Shown: positions 1-8,549 of the stretch, in pieces | Position numbering within the stretch: position 1 is the first letter of the stretch | How the letters are laid out: every line of letters starts with the position of its first letter | Assembly: GCF_002786295.1 (NCBI RefSeq) | Contig: NZ_PGTC01000009.1 | Location: forward strand, 496,001 to 560,000 | Length of the DNA stretch: 64,000 bases | DNA from: Pseudooceanicola marinus | GTDB lineage: Bacteria; Pseudomonadota; Alphaproteobacteria; Rhodobacterales; Rhodobacteraceae | Direction of reading: 5' to 3' | Translations under genes and position numbers: made by a program | The notes under the pieces: generated by a model | Databases searched by the model: none | What the model was told of the DNA's origin: nothing | What the model saw: the letters and a program-made list of their open reading frames with translations, nothing else

Positions 1-1
1 G

Positions 2-133
2 CAGATTGCCCATGTTCTGGGGCGGTCCGAAAGCATGGTGGTGAAGCACCTTCAGGCGGCAGCGGTCAAGCTGGGGGCGCGCAACCGCTCTCACGCGGTG
101 GCGCTGGCCACCCGTCAGGGCTGGATCGCCTGA
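2..133 (+). CDS. LuxR-family transcriptional regulator, C-terminal fragment
   Basis: Only the last 43 codons are in the window; the 5' part lies to the left. The fragment reads QIAHVLGRSESMVVKHLQAA and ends in a helix with RNRSHAVALATRQGW, which is the helix-turn-helix and closing helix of the LuxR (GerE-type) DNA-binding domain. The pattern is closest to quorum-sensing-type LuxR proteins, but the ligand-binding domain cannot be seen. Its stop codon lies 19 bases inside the 3' end of the convergent aldolase gene. A lux-box-like palindrome at 938-953 and a proline-iminopeptidase-family gene follow, an arrangement known for LuxR 'solo' regulators of plant-associated bacteria. Confidence 0.8.
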   Translation, partial: QIAHVLGRSESMVVKHLQAAAVKLGARNRSHAVALATRQGWIA

Positions 134-885
134 ACCGCGCGATTGGCCGCCTCGCGCAGCAGGCCGACGTCGGAGGTGGCAGAGACCAGGGCATGGCCCC
201 GCGCAAAGAGGTCCTGCGCCGTCTCGCCGGGCAGGCAGGCGCCCCCCAGCATCTTGCCGCTGGAACGGATCGCTGCCTCCGCCCGACGCAGAGCGTCGGC
301 CAGTTCGGGCGAGGTGAGGTCGCCGAAGGTGCCGTAATCCGTCGTCAGGTCCAGCGGGCCGAGGAACAGCAGGTCGATGCCGGGCACGGCGGCGATCTCG
401 GGGATCGCCTCCAGTCCCGCACGGCTTTCGATCATCACCGCCACCAGCAGCGCGTCATTTGCCCGCGCCGCGTGGTCCTCCTCGGCCCCGTAGTCCGCGG
501 CGCGCGACACGGTGAACTGCGCCCCGCGCCGACCCAATGGCGCATAGCGCGCCGCCTCGGCGATGGCGCGGGCCTGCGCCGCGCTGCGCACGTCGGCCAC
601 CATCACCCCGTCGAAGCCCGCATCCAGCAGCGGCTTGATCGCTCCGGGCGATCCGTCGCGGGCGCGGGCCATGACGAAGGCGTCTGAGACAGAGCGGATG
701 GCGCGCAACTCATGCAGGGCGCCGGACAGGTCAGCCGCCGCATGTTCGCGGTCGACGATCAGCAGGGGCAGCCCGGCACTGGCCATCACCTCTGCCACGT
801 CCGGGGCGCCGAGGAAGAGAAACGCGCCTGCCAGGGGCGTGCCGCCCAGCAGGGTCAGGCGCAGGGATCTGTCGGAAGAGGACAT
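115..885 (-). CDS. HpcH/HpaI-family aldolase
   Basis: A class II, metal-dependent pyruvate aldolase of the HpcH/HpaI (2-keto-3-deoxy acid aldolase) family, 256 residues, the usual length. The family cleaves 2-keto-4-hydroxy acids to pyruvate plus an aldehyde. The expected active-site elements are visible: DREH at 45-48, the metal ligands E153 (in MIES) and D179 (in GPLDL), and the glycine-rich strands of a TIM barrel. The start has GGAG about 8 bases upstream. It is divergent from the hydrolase operon at 1011 and shares with it a 125-base intergenic region holding a lux-box-like palindrome. The exact substrate cannot be told from sequence. Confidence 0.85.
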   Translation of the reverse strand: MSSSDRSLRLTLLGGTPLAGAFLFLGAPDVAEVMASAGLPLLIVDREHAAADLSGALHELRAIRSVSDAFVMARARDGSPGAIKPLLDAGFDGVMVADVRSAAQARAIAEAARYAPLGRRGAQFTVSRAADYGAEEDHAARANDALLVAVMIESRAGLEAIPEIAAVPGIDLLFLGPLDLTTDYGTFGDLTSPELADALRRAEAAIRSSGKMLGGACLPGETAQDLFARGHALVSATSDVGLLREAANRAVQAIQP

Positions 886-937
886 CGCATCGCTCCGTTT
901 TGGCGCAAGGCTAGCGGTGGCAGTGGGGCATGGCAGC

Positions 938-953
938 CTGCAAGATCTTGCAG
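938..953. promoter_or_regulatory. lux-box-like 16-bp perfect palindrome
   Basis: CTGCAAGATCTTGCAG is its own reverse complement and fits the CTG-N10-CAG signature of LuxR-family operators. It differs from the Pseudomonas-type box CTGCCAGATCTGGCAG by one symmetric base pair change. It lies between the divergent aldolase (start 885) and hydrolase operon (start 1011), next to a LuxR-type gene, so it could serve either promoter. Confidence 0.65.
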
Positions 954-1010
954 CTTACGTGGTCGGGGCGGGTTCGCGCAGGATCGGTGGACGGAATGAA
1001 GGAGGGCAGC

Positions 1011-1916
1011 ATGCCGCAGGAGATGATCAGCGAAGAGGGCCATTGCCCCTTCCGGGGGCACCGGACCTGGTACCGCGTGACGGGCGACCTGCGCGCCGGG
1101 CCGCCGCCGCTGATCGTTGCCCATGGCGGGCCGGGCTGCACCCATGATTACCTCGACGCCTACCGCGCCATTGCCGAAACGGGCCGCGCCGTGGTGCATT
1201 ACGACCAGCTGGGCAATGGCCGCTCCACCCACCTGCCCGAAGCGGGGGCAGAGTTCTGGACGGTGGAGCTGTTCCTTGAGGAACTCGATACGCTGCTGGA
1301 TCATCTCGGTCTGCGCGACCGCTATTGTCTTCTGGGGCAAAGCTGGGGCGGGATGCTGGCAGCGGAACACGCCGTCCTTCGCCCCGCCGGGCTGAAGGGA
1401 TTGATGATCGCCAATTCCCCAAGCTCCTTCCCGATCTGGGTGGAGGAGGCACTGCGCCTGCGCCGGGATCTGCCGGGCGGGGTGCATGAGGCGCTTCTGG
1501 CCCATGAGGCGACCGACGATTTCAGCCATCCCGACTACCTCGCCGCGACCGAGGTTTTCTACCGCGCCCATGTCTGTCGCATCGACCCCTGGCCGGCCGA
1601 GGTGGTGGCCACCTTCGACGCGATCGACGCCGATCCGACTGTCTATCACACCATGAACGGCCCGACCGAGTTTCACGTCATCGGCACGCTGAAGGACTGG
1701 ACCATCGAGGACCGCCTGCACCGGGTCACCGCGCCGACGCTGGTGCTGACCGGACGCTATGACGAGGCGACGCCGCGCGCTGCCGAGGCCTACGCCGAGA
1801 AGATCCCCGGCGCGCAGTGGGTGATCCTCGGGCGGTCCAGCCATATGCCCCACGTCGAAGAACCCGCGCTTTGCATGCGCAGCGTTGCCAGCTTCCTGGA
1901 CGAGGTGGCCGCATGA
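1011..1916 (+). CDS. Proline iminopeptidase-family alpha/beta hydrolase
   Basis: A 301-residue alpha/beta hydrolase of the S33 proline-iminopeptidase family, which removes N-terminal residues from small peptides or cleaves related amides. It shows the oxyanion motif HGGPG (38-42), the nucleophile elbow GQSWGG with Ser111, an acid in TGRYDEATP and a late His in SSHMPHVEE. The start at 1011 is chosen because AAGGAGG ends 5 bases before it; in-frame ATG 996 lacks such a site. It overlaps the next gene in an ATGA junction, so the two are probably translationally coupled. Proline iminopeptidases next to LuxR regulators are the known targets of OryR/XccR/PipR-type solos, which suggests but does not prove that role here. 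Confidence 0.85.
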   Translation: MPQEMISEEGHCPFRGHRTWYRVTGDLRAGPPPLIVAHGGPGCTHDYLDAYRAIAETGRAVVHYDQLGNGRSTHLPEAGAEFWTVELFLEELDTLLDHLGLRDRYCLLGQSWGGMLAAEHAVLRPAGLKGLMIANSPSSFPIWVEEALRLRRDLPGGVHEALLAHEATDDFSHPDYLAATEVFYRAHVCRIDPWPAEVVATFDAIDADPTVYHTMNGPTEFHVIGTLKDWTIEDRLHRVTAPTLVLTGRYDEATPRAAEAYAEKIPGAQWVILGRSSHMPHVEEPALCMRSVASFLDEVAA

Positions 1917-2743
1917 CCTGCTTCGCTGCAATCCAGATGTGCTCGACGGCCGATGTCGCGGCCAACAATGCAGAGATCGACAGACTGGTCCGGCAGGCCG
2001 CCGGACAGGGCGCGCAGGTTGTCAGCCTGCCGGAAGCCGCCAACCTGCTGCTGCGCGACCAGTTTGACTACCTCGAAACTTGCCGCACCGAGGCCGAGGA
2101 CCGCACGCTGGCCCTGTGCCGCGCGCTGGCGGCCGAGCTGGGGATCTGGCTGCACACCGGCTCTCTTCTCCTGCGGCAGGAGCACGGGGAGCGGATCCAT
2201 AACCGGGCCCACATGATTGCTCCGGACGGGCGGATCACCGCACGCTACGACAAGCTGCATACCTTCGACGTGGCCTTGGGCGGGGCAGGGGATTTCATCG
2301 AAAGCCGCGTGGTCGCGCCCGGCGAGCGGGGCGCCATCACCTGTGACGCGGCGGGGCAGACGCTGGGGTTGGCCATCTGCTATGATCTGCGGTTTCCCTA
2401 TCTTTTCCGGGCGCTGGCCAGCGCCGGGGCGGGGGTGCTGATGATCCCTGCGTCCTTCTCGCCGATCACGGGACCGCTGCATTGGGAGCCGTTGCTGAAG
2501 GCGCGCGCCATCGAAACCGGCTCTTACGTCGTGGCGGCGGCGCAATGCGGCACCCGTGACGGGGTGACGACCTTCGGCCAGTCGCGGATCATTTCCCCCC
2601 TGGGCGAGGTGCTGGCGGCCGCCGAAGATGATCCAGCGGTGATCTTGGCCGAGATCGACCCGACGCAGGTCGCGGAAACCCGTCGACGCCTGCCGGTGCT
2701 GCGCCAGACCCGCCTGCTGGAGGGTGTGAGGCATGAAACCTGA
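1913..2743 (+). CDS. Carbon-nitrogen hydrolase (nitrilase superfamily)
   Basis: A 276-residue cytoplasmic amidase of the nitrilase superfamily. The Glu-Lys-Cys triad is present: E41 (LPEAAN), K114 (YDKLH) and C156 (ICYDLRFP). The layout resembles the Nit/omega-amidase branch, which hydrolyses small omega-amides or deaminated glutathione, rather than true nitrilases. Start 1913 overlaps the stop of the preceding hydrolase by four bases. Together with the upstream peptidase-like gene and the downstream importer it points to scavenging of an amide- or peptide-like compound. Substrate is inference. Confidence 0.85.
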   Translation: MTCFAAIQMCSTADVAANNAEIDRLVRQAAGQGAQVVSLPEAANLLLRDQFDYLETCRTEAEDRTLALCRALAAELGIWLHTGSLLLRQEHGERIHNRAHMIAPDGRITARYDKLHTFDVALGGAGDFIESRVVAPGERGAITCDAAGQTLGLAICYDLRFPYLFRALASAGAGVLMIPASFSPITGPLHWEPLLKARAIETGSYVVAAAQCGTRDGVTTFGQSRIISPLGEVLAAAEDDPAVILAEIDPTQVAETRRRLPVLRQTRLLEGVRHET

Positions 2744-2780
2744 CACCCCTGGTGCGGCGAGCCTTGCAATTGTTCCAAAA

Positions 2781-2809
2781 TTGACAAGCCTCGAATTGGC
2801 GCCAATATC
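2781..2809 (+). promoter_or_regulatory. Candidate sigma-70 promoter inside the operon
   Basis: TTGACA at 2781-2786 and AATATC at 2804-2809 are 17 bases apart, in an AT-richer patch of the 126-base gap before the gene at 2870. It would let the alpha/beta hydrolase and ABC importer be expressed apart from the two upstream genes. Confidence 0.45.
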
Positions 2810-2869
2810 GGCGGCAAAGCGTCAGCCCCGACGCGCCTCGCCCGAAAATACCTGTCTGAAAGCTTCCGA

Positions 2870-3724
2870 ATGACACCTGCCACCGCTTCCGATCCCTTGA
2901 CGACCCTTGATGCACGACTGGACGGCTTGCCCGTTCGCGGGCTGCCCCCGGGCGGTTGGCGGTACGTCTTGCGGCCGGCGCACCGACCCGGCGCGCCCTT
3001 GTTGATCGCGGCCCATGGTAGCGACCGCGACCTGCGTGGTCTGTTGCATGGGTTGGACCTCGGGGGCGAGGTCAACCTGCTGCTGCCCTATTTCCCGGAA
3101 AGGGTGGAAGGGGAGGATGTGGCGGATGATTACAAGTTCCTGCGCGGCGGCAGCGCTGACTACCTGGCGCTTATGGACGCGATCCTGGAGGACGCGCTTC
3201 GACACCTCGGGCAGGCGCCCCGGGCGCTATGGCTTTTCGGATTTTCCGGTGGGGCGCAGTTCGCGCAGCGCTATGCGCTCGTCCGGGCCAGCCGCCTTGA
3301 CGGGCTGATCCTGGCGGCGCCGGGCGGCGTGACATTGCTGCGCGAGGACGTGGCCTGGTGGCCCGGCCTGAAGGGGGCAGAGGCCGCCTTGGGCGAAGCG
3401 CCGGACCTTGCAGGGCTGGCGCGGCTGCCCACGTCGATCCTGATCGGCGCCGAGGATCGCGCGGCGGGGCTGGTGTCCCGCGCACCGGGCACCCGCTTCG
3501 GCTCTGCCGATGCCGACCTTGCGGGGCTGTCGCGCCAGGACAAGGCACGCAGCCTGAGGGACGACCTGGCGGCCCATGGCACCCCGGTCACCTACACCGA
3601 AATTGCCGGCGTGGGGCACAAGCTTGCCCCCTGCGCCGGGGCCGCTGCGCAGATCCTGCGCGGCTGGCTGGACGAAACCCAAGACGCAAGCCAACCTCAG
3701 ACCACCAACAGGAGTGAAACATGA
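2870..3724 (+). CDS. Alpha/beta hydrolase
   Basis: A 284-residue single-domain alpha/beta hydrolase. The nucleophile elbow is GFSGG (124-128, Ser126); AAHGS near 47-51 marks the oxyanion strand; an acidic residue follows strand 7 in LIGAEDRA and the His is in GVGHKLAP. No signal peptide is visible, so it is probably cytoplasmic. It could be an esterase, a peptidase or a depolymerase-like enzyme. Its last codons overlap the start of the ABC receptor gene by four bases, which places it in the transporter operon and suggests it acts on the imported compound. Confidence 0.75.
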   Translation: MTPATASDPLTTLDARLDGLPVRGLPPGGWRYVLRPAHRPGAPLLIAAHGSDRDLRGLLHGLDLGGEVNLLLPYFPERVEGEDVADDYKFLRGGSADYLALMDAILEDALRHLGQAPRALWLFGFSGGAQFAQRYALVRASRLDGLILAAPGGVTLLREDVAWWPGLKGAEAALGEAPDLAGLARLPTSILIGAEDRAAGLVSRAPGTRFGSADADLAGLSRQDKARSLRDDLAAHGTPVTYTEIAGVGHKLAPCAGAAAQILRGWLDETQDASQPQTTNRSET

Positions 3725-4812
3725 CCCGTTACTGGATCGCCGGGGCCGCGGCCCTGCTGACCGCCGGCGCCGTTCAGGCGCAGGACGTCCCCGCTGGCTA
3801 CCCCGCCGACTACGCAGAACTGATCGCCCAGGCCAGGACCGAAGGGGCGCTGCTGATCTACACCAACCTGTCCAACACCAACCTCGGCCCGGTGGTGGAG
3901 GCCTTCAACGAGGCCTATCCGGACATCGAGGTGCAGTCGGTGGAGATGGGCCCCTCGGAGGCCTTCTCCCGCTACGAGGCGGAGATCGGCACCGGTGTCG
4001 ACAGTGCGGACCTGGTCATTGCCAACTCGATCCCCGACTGGATCCGCGCGGTCGAGGCCGGCACCCTGGCCGACTACGTCTCGCCCGAGCAGGCAAACCT
4101 GCCGGCCTGGTCCTACCCTGAGCCCGGCCTCTACACCTTCTCGGCCGACCCGATGGTGACGATCTACAACAAGATCACCGTCCCGGAGGAACTGCAGGTC
4201 AGCTCCATGCAGCAGTACTTCGAGAACATCGTGGCCCACCCGGAGATTTTCGAGGGCAAGGTTGGCACCTATGACGGGCGCTACGCCTTCGGCGGCTCCA
4301 TCGGTTACGCCTTCGCCAAGTTCCACGGCGATGCGGCTTGGGATTGGTTCGCCTCCGCTGGTCCGTTGACCCGTCCGGGCGGCGGCGCAGGCGGGATGAT
4401 CGAACGCACGCTGACGGGTGAGCTGTCGTCCTCCTTCTTCGTGTCCGGCCCGGTGGTCTTCGGCAAGCTTGATGACGGTATCGGCCAGGTGCTGGGCTGG
4501 ACCTTCCCCTCGGACGGGACGCCGGTCTTCCTGCGCGGTATGGGCATCACCGCCGAGGCCCCGCATGGTGCAGCGGCGCGGGTCTTCCTGGACTTCGTTC
4601 TGTCGGAGGCCGGCCAGTACGGCGTGGCGGCAGGTAAGCTGACCGCCTATCGCCCCGGCGTCACGCCCGAGGGCGAAACCGCCTTCTCGCTGGATGACGT
4701 GCTTGCGGCCATCGGCGGCGAGGAGAACCTGATCCTGGTCGACTATGATCCCGAGATGGTCGCGAACTTCGAGGCCTTCAACGCCCGTTGGGGCGACGCC
4801 TTCAAGATGTGA
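3721..4812 (+). CDS. ABC transporter substrate-binding protein, Fe(III)/extracellular family 1 type
   Basis: A 363-residue periplasmic binding protein with a clear Sec signal peptide (hydrophobic stretch, then AVQA before QDVPAGYP). The body has the family pattern LLIYTNLSNTN...VVEAFNEAYPDIEVQSVEMG found in FbpA/AfuA-like receptors. That receptor class binds ferric iron but also phosphonates, amines and other small organic anions, so iron cannot be assumed. No Tyr-rich iron site is obvious from reading. It is followed by a two-domain permease and an ATPase, completing a FbpABC-type importer, and is joined upstream to hydrolase genes, which favours an organic substrate. Confidence 0.85.
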   Translation: MTRYWIAGAAALLTAGAVQAQDVPAGYPADYAELIAQARTEGALLIYTNLSNTNLGPVVEAFNEAYPDIEVQSVEMGPSEAFSRYEAEIGTGVDSADLVIANSIPDWIRAVEAGTLADYVSPEQANLPAWSYPEPGLYTFSADPMVTIYNKITVPEELQVSSMQQYFENIVAHPEIFEGKVGTYDGRYAFGGSIGYAFAKFHGDAAWDWFASAGPLTRPGGGAGGMIERTLTGELSSSFFVSGPVVFGKLDDGIGQVLGWTFPSDGTPVFLRGMGITAEAPHGAAARVFLDFVLSEAGQYGVAAGKLTAYRPGVTPEGETAFSLDDVLAAIGGEENLILVDYDPEMVANFEAFNARWGDAFKM

Positions 4813-4869
4813 CCTGAAGGGACCGGCGCACCGCTCCCCGCGCCGGTCCCGACCTGAAAGGAAGTTTCC

Positions 4870-6606
4870 ATGGCCCACCTGTCCCTGACCGGGTCCGACC
4901 CGGCCCCGGGCGCCGCGCCGCCCTACGATCGCGCCCGACTGGCGCAATGGCTGATCTTCGCGATCACGGCCGCGCTGATGTTGGCGCCCGCGCTGCCGAT
5001 CCTGCTGCAGGTCTTCGTCGACCGACCGCTCTATTCCGATGGCTGGCAGTTCACGCTGGACAACATCGGCCAGCTGGTCCGCGATGAGCGGATCGGCCGC
5101 ATCGCCCTGACCACCGGCCTTTTCGCGCTGTTCAGCGTGGTGATCGCCGAAGTGCTGGGCATTGCCGCGGCCCTGCTGATCGGGCGCACCGACATGCCGG
5201 GGCGCAAGATCATGGGCGATGTGCTGATGTGGCCGCTCTACCTGTCGCACCTCATCTTCGCCCTAGGCTGGGTAGTGATGTACGGCCCCTCTGGCTTCAT
5301 CACGCAGTCGATCACCCAGCAGGTGGGCGGCGGCACGCCGTGGAACCTCTATTCCATCGCCGGCATGGCCGTCGTGGCCGGCGTCAGCCAGGCGCCGCTG
5401 GCCTATCTCTACTGCCTCTACGGCGCGGTGCGTTCGGTCGACTCGACGCTGGAAAGCGCGGCCCGCACCGTTGGGGCAGGACCCCTGCAGGTGTTGCGCA
5501 AGGTCACGCTGCCACTGATGATCCCGTCGATCATCACCTCCACGGCGCTGAACCTGGTCATCGCGGTGGAAACCCTGTCGATCCCTCTGTTCCTGGCCCG
5601 GCCGGCCCGCATCGACACCCTCTCGACCTTTCTCTACGGCGAGGGCATTGCGGCCTCGAACCCGAACCACGGACTGGTGGCAGCCTCTTCCCTGCTGCTG
5701 ATGGCTCTGGTCGGATCGACCCTGATCGTGCAGCGCATCCTGCTGCGCCAAGGCCACCGCTATGAAACGGTGAAGGGCAAGGGCACGCGCCCGATGACGC
5801 TCAGCCTTGGCCGGTTGCGCTGGCCGCTGGCGGCGGTCTTTGCCACGCTGCTGCTGGCCACGGTCGTCGTGCCGGTGGCGGGGATCATCCTGCGCGCCTT
5901 CACCTCCTTCCTGTCGCCGCTGGTGCCGGTCACCCAGGTGCTGACGCTCAACAACTTCGCCAAGCTCTTCGCGGATGAGGCGAATGTGCGGGCGATCTGG
6001 AACACGGTTGAAATCTCGCTTCTGTCGGCCAGCCTCGGGACCGTGCTGGCGGTGGCCGTCGCCCTGGTGATCCAACGCTCGGACTTCCGCTGGTCCGGCT
6101 CGCTGGAGGCGCTGGCCTATTCGCCGCGTATCATTCCGGGCATGATCACCGGCCTCGGCGTCTTCTACGCCGCGGTGATCCTGCCGCCGATGGGCTGGTT
6201 GCGGGGCAACATCGGGATCATCGTCGTGGCCTATGTGATGGCGACACTGCCGCTGGCCCTGGGCGTCATCCAGCCCGCCATCGTGCAGATCGGTCGTGAC
6301 CTGGACAAGGCCGCCCGCACTGTCGGTGCCGACTGGCTTGGTGCCATGCGGATCGTGCTGCTGCCGCTCCTGAAACCCGCTCTGCTGGGCAGCTTCATCC
6401 TGCTCTTCGTGTTCCACCTGAAGTCCTACATCATCGCCATCTTCCTGATGGCCCCGGGGCTGGAGGTCATGGGCGTGTCGATGCTGTCCCTCTGGACCAA
6501 CGGGGACGTGGGGCCGCTGGCTGCCTTCGCCTCCTTCCAGATCGTGCTGATCGCTGTGCTGCTGATCCTCGCCCGCGTCCTCTTCAAGGTTAAGATCTAT
6601 GACTGA
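4870..6606 (+). CDS. ABC transporter permease, fused FbpB-type
   Basis: A 578-residue inner-membrane permease with about twelve hydrophobic segments in two homologous halves. Each half carries the EAA-type coupling loop: ESAARTVGAGPLQVLRKVTLP in the first and DKAARTVGADWLGAMRIVLLP in the second. This tandem architecture is usual for FbpB/AfuB-like permeases. AAAGGAAG stands just ahead of the start. Its end overlaps the ATPase gene by 8 bases. Confidence 0.9.
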   Translation: MAHLSLTGSDPAPGAAPPYDRARLAQWLIFAITAALMLAPALPILLQVFVDRPLYSDGWQFTLDNIGQLVRDERIGRIALTTGLFALFSVVIAEVLGIAAALLIGRTDMPGRKIMGDVLMWPLYLSHLIFALGWVVMYGPSGFITQSITQQVGGGTPWNLYSIAGMAVVAGVSQAPLAYLYCLYGAVRSVDSTLESAARTVGAGPLQVLRKVTLPLMIPSIITSTALNLVIAVETLSIPLFLARPARIDTLSTFLYGEGIAASNPNHGLVAASSLLLMALVGSTLIVQRILLRQGHRYETVKGKGTRPMTLSLGRLRWPLAAVFATLLLATVVVPVAGIILRAFTSFLSPLVPVTQVLTLNNFAKLFADEANVRAIWNTVEISLLSASLGTVLAVAVALVIQRSDFRWSGSLEALAYSPRIIPGMITGLGVFYAAVILPPMGWLRGNIGIIVVAYVMATLPLALGVIQPAIVQIGRDLDKAARTVGADWLGAMRIVLLPLLKPALLGSFILLFVFHLKSYIIAIFLMAPGLEVMGVSMLSLWTNGDVGPLAAFASFQIVLIAVLLILARVLFKVKIYD

Positions 6607-7672
6607 ACTCGTTCTCACCGACCTGTCGCGCCGCTATGGTCCGGCGCTGGCCATCGACGGCATCAACCTGACCGTGCAGGAGGGGGAGTTCCTGACCCTC
6701 CTCGGGCCCTCGGGCTGCGGCAAGTCCACGACGCTGGCCTCCATCGCAGGGCTCGATCAGCCCACGGGCGGGCGTATCACCTTTGGCAGCCGCGTGTTGG
6801 CAGATGCGGAAACCGGCGCCTACCTGCCGCCAGAGGCGCGCGGCTTCGGCGTGGTGTTCCAAAGCTACGCACTCTGGCCGCACCTGTCGGTGGAAGACAA
6901 CGTCGGCATGGCGCTGAAGCTGCGCAAGGTTCCTGGGGCCGAACGGGCGAATCGCGTCGCCGATGCGTTGGAGCTGGTGGAACTGGGCGCCTTGGCCAAG
7001 CGCTATCCAGGTGAGCTGTCAGGCGGGCAGCAGCAACGTGTGGCCCTGGCCCGCGCCATCGTCTTCCGCCCGCCGCTGCTGCTGCTGGACGAGCCGCTGT
7101 CGAACCTCGACGCGCAGCTGCGCCAGCAGGCGCGGGTCTGGCTGAAGGACATCCAGCGGGAACTGGGCCTGACCACGATCTATGTCACCCACGATCAGGA
7201 CGAGGCCCTGGCCATGTCCGACCGCATCGTCGTCATGCGCGGTGGCAAGGTGGTGCAACTGGGCACCCCGCAGGAGATCTGGCGCGCGCCGCGCCACCCC
7301 TTCGCGGCCAGTTTCATCGGCAACGCCAACCTGCTCCAGGTCTCCGGCCCGGCAGTCCCCGAGGCTGGCCCTTGCGAGGTCACGCTGAGCGACGGCCAGC
7401 TGATCCGCGCCCATACGCCGGAAGCCCAGCTGGCGCCCGGTGCGCAGCTTCTGGCAGTGCGTCCGCATCTGGTCAGTTGCGAACCGCTTGAAAATGCGTC
7501 TGAACTCAAAGTGGAGTTCGGGGCCGAGAGCTACCTGGGAGATCATTTCGAGCAGGAGGCCCATGTGGCCGGCACGTCGATCCGGCTGAGCGTCGAGACG
7601 CCGCAGCCGCGCGGCGCCGGGCGTATCTGGATCCGGGAACAGGATGCGGTGGTCTTCGCCGCCGATAAGTAG
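6599..7672 (+). CDS. ABC transporter ATP-binding protein, FbpC/PotA type
   Basis: A 357-residue ATPase that powers the preceding permease. Walker A is GPSGCGKST (36-44), followed by a Q-loop (VVFQSYALWPH), the signature LSGGQQQR, Walker B LLLLDEPLSNLD and the switch His in YVTHDQDEA. The C-terminal 120 residues form a TOBE-like regulatory domain typical of the CUT1/FbpC/PotA subgroup. It overlaps the permease gene by 8 bases and is followed after 11 bases by a GntR regulator. Confidence 0.93.
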   Translation: MTELVLTDLSRRYGPALAIDGINLTVQEGEFLTLLGPSGCGKSTTLASIAGLDQPTGGRITFGSRVLADAETGAYLPPEARGFGVVFQSYALWPHLSVEDNVGMALKLRKVPGAERANRVADALELVELGALAKRYPGELSGGQQQRVALARAIVFRPPLLLLDEPLSNLDAQLRQQARVWLKDIQRELGLTTIYVTHDQDEALAMSDRIVVMRGGKVVQLGTPQEIWRAPRHPFAASFIGNANLLQVSGPAVPEAGPCEVTLSDGQLIRAHTPEAQLAPGAQLLAVRPHLVSCEPLENASELKVEFGAESYLGDHFEQEAHVAGTSIRLSVETPQPRGAGRIWIREQDAVVFAADK

Positions 7673-7683
7673 AGGGCAGGGGC

Positions 7684-8313
7684 GTGAGCAAGTCAGACAC
7701 CATCGTCTCCGCGGACGTGACGGAGCGACTGCGCAACGACATCCTGCTGGGCGCGCTGCGCCCGGGGGAATGGCTGCGCCAGATCGATCTTCAGGACCGC
7801 TACAAGTGCACACGCGCCTCGGCGCGGTCGGCCCTGGCGACGCTGGCGGCAGGGCAGATGGTGGAGCACGTCCCCAACCGTGGTTTCCGCGTGGTGCAGC
7901 CCTCTGCCGAGGTGCGCGCAGAGATTACCGAGGTGCGGCTGTTGCTGGAACTTCCGGCGGCGGAAGCGATCATCGCCACTGCCACCGCGCAGGACGTGGC
8001 CCGCATTCAGGAGGCTGCAGAAGCCTTCGACGCGGGGGTGGATCAGGTGACCTACCCGGAGATGCGGGCCCTCAACCACGCCTTCCATCGCGCCCTGGTC
8101 GCGCCGCTGGCCAACGGCCTGCTGGCCGATACGATCAACGATCTGCGCGAACGGGATCTTCCGGGTGACTGGTCCAGCTGGTCCGTTGGCGCCAACGTCC
8201 GCCGGTCGAGCCAGGATCACCTTGATATGGCGAGAGCGGTTGCATCTCGTGATGTGGAGGCGCTCCGGCAGTTGATACGACAGCATCTGACCCGGTGGCA
8301 GGATCCTTCATAA
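7684..8313 (+). CDS. GntR-family transcriptional regulator (FCD type)
   Basis: A 209-residue regulator starting with GTG. The N-terminal winged helix has the GntR pattern VTERLRNDILLGALRPGEWLRQIDLQDRYKCTRASARSAL broken here only for display; the C-terminal part (EVRLLLELPAAEAI, then NHAFHRALV) is the all-helical FCD effector domain seen in FadR-like regulators of organic-acid catabolism. It closes the hydrolase/ABC operon, with 11 bases between genes, and is the likely local regulator besides the LuxR-type protein. Confidence 0.85.
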   Translation: MSKSDTIVSADVTERLRNDILLGALRPGEWLRQIDLQDRYKCTRASARSALATLAAGQMVEHVPNRGFRVVQPSAEVRAEITEVRLLLELPAAEAIIATATAQDVARIQEAAEAFDAGVDQVTYPEMRALNHAFHRALVAPLANGLLADTINDLRERDLPGDWSSWSVGANVRRSSQDHLDMARAVASRDVEALRQLIRQHLTRWQDPS

Positions 8314-8549
8314 GGGCGTGTCTTGCAGAGGCTTGGTGCACAGGAACAACGTGGACATGCACCTGATCGTGCCGCAGCCAATATGGACGAAAGCTCTCGG
8401 CCAGATCCGGTCACTGGCGCCCAGTGGATCGAGTGGCCGTAGCCAGTCCGTAGCGGCCATCGGTGCCGGGTGTGGCAAAGGTGGCAAAGGTCCACAAGGA
8501 GCCCAAAGGGGCCCTTCACGATGGGGTGGAGCAGCGATATAGCGATCCC

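Noticed and set aside
8314-8549. Upstream extension of the AraC gene and a short repeated GTGGCAAAG
   Set aside because: The extension to 8463 lacks a ribosome site and family similarity; the two-copy 9-base repeat is too short to call a repeat element.
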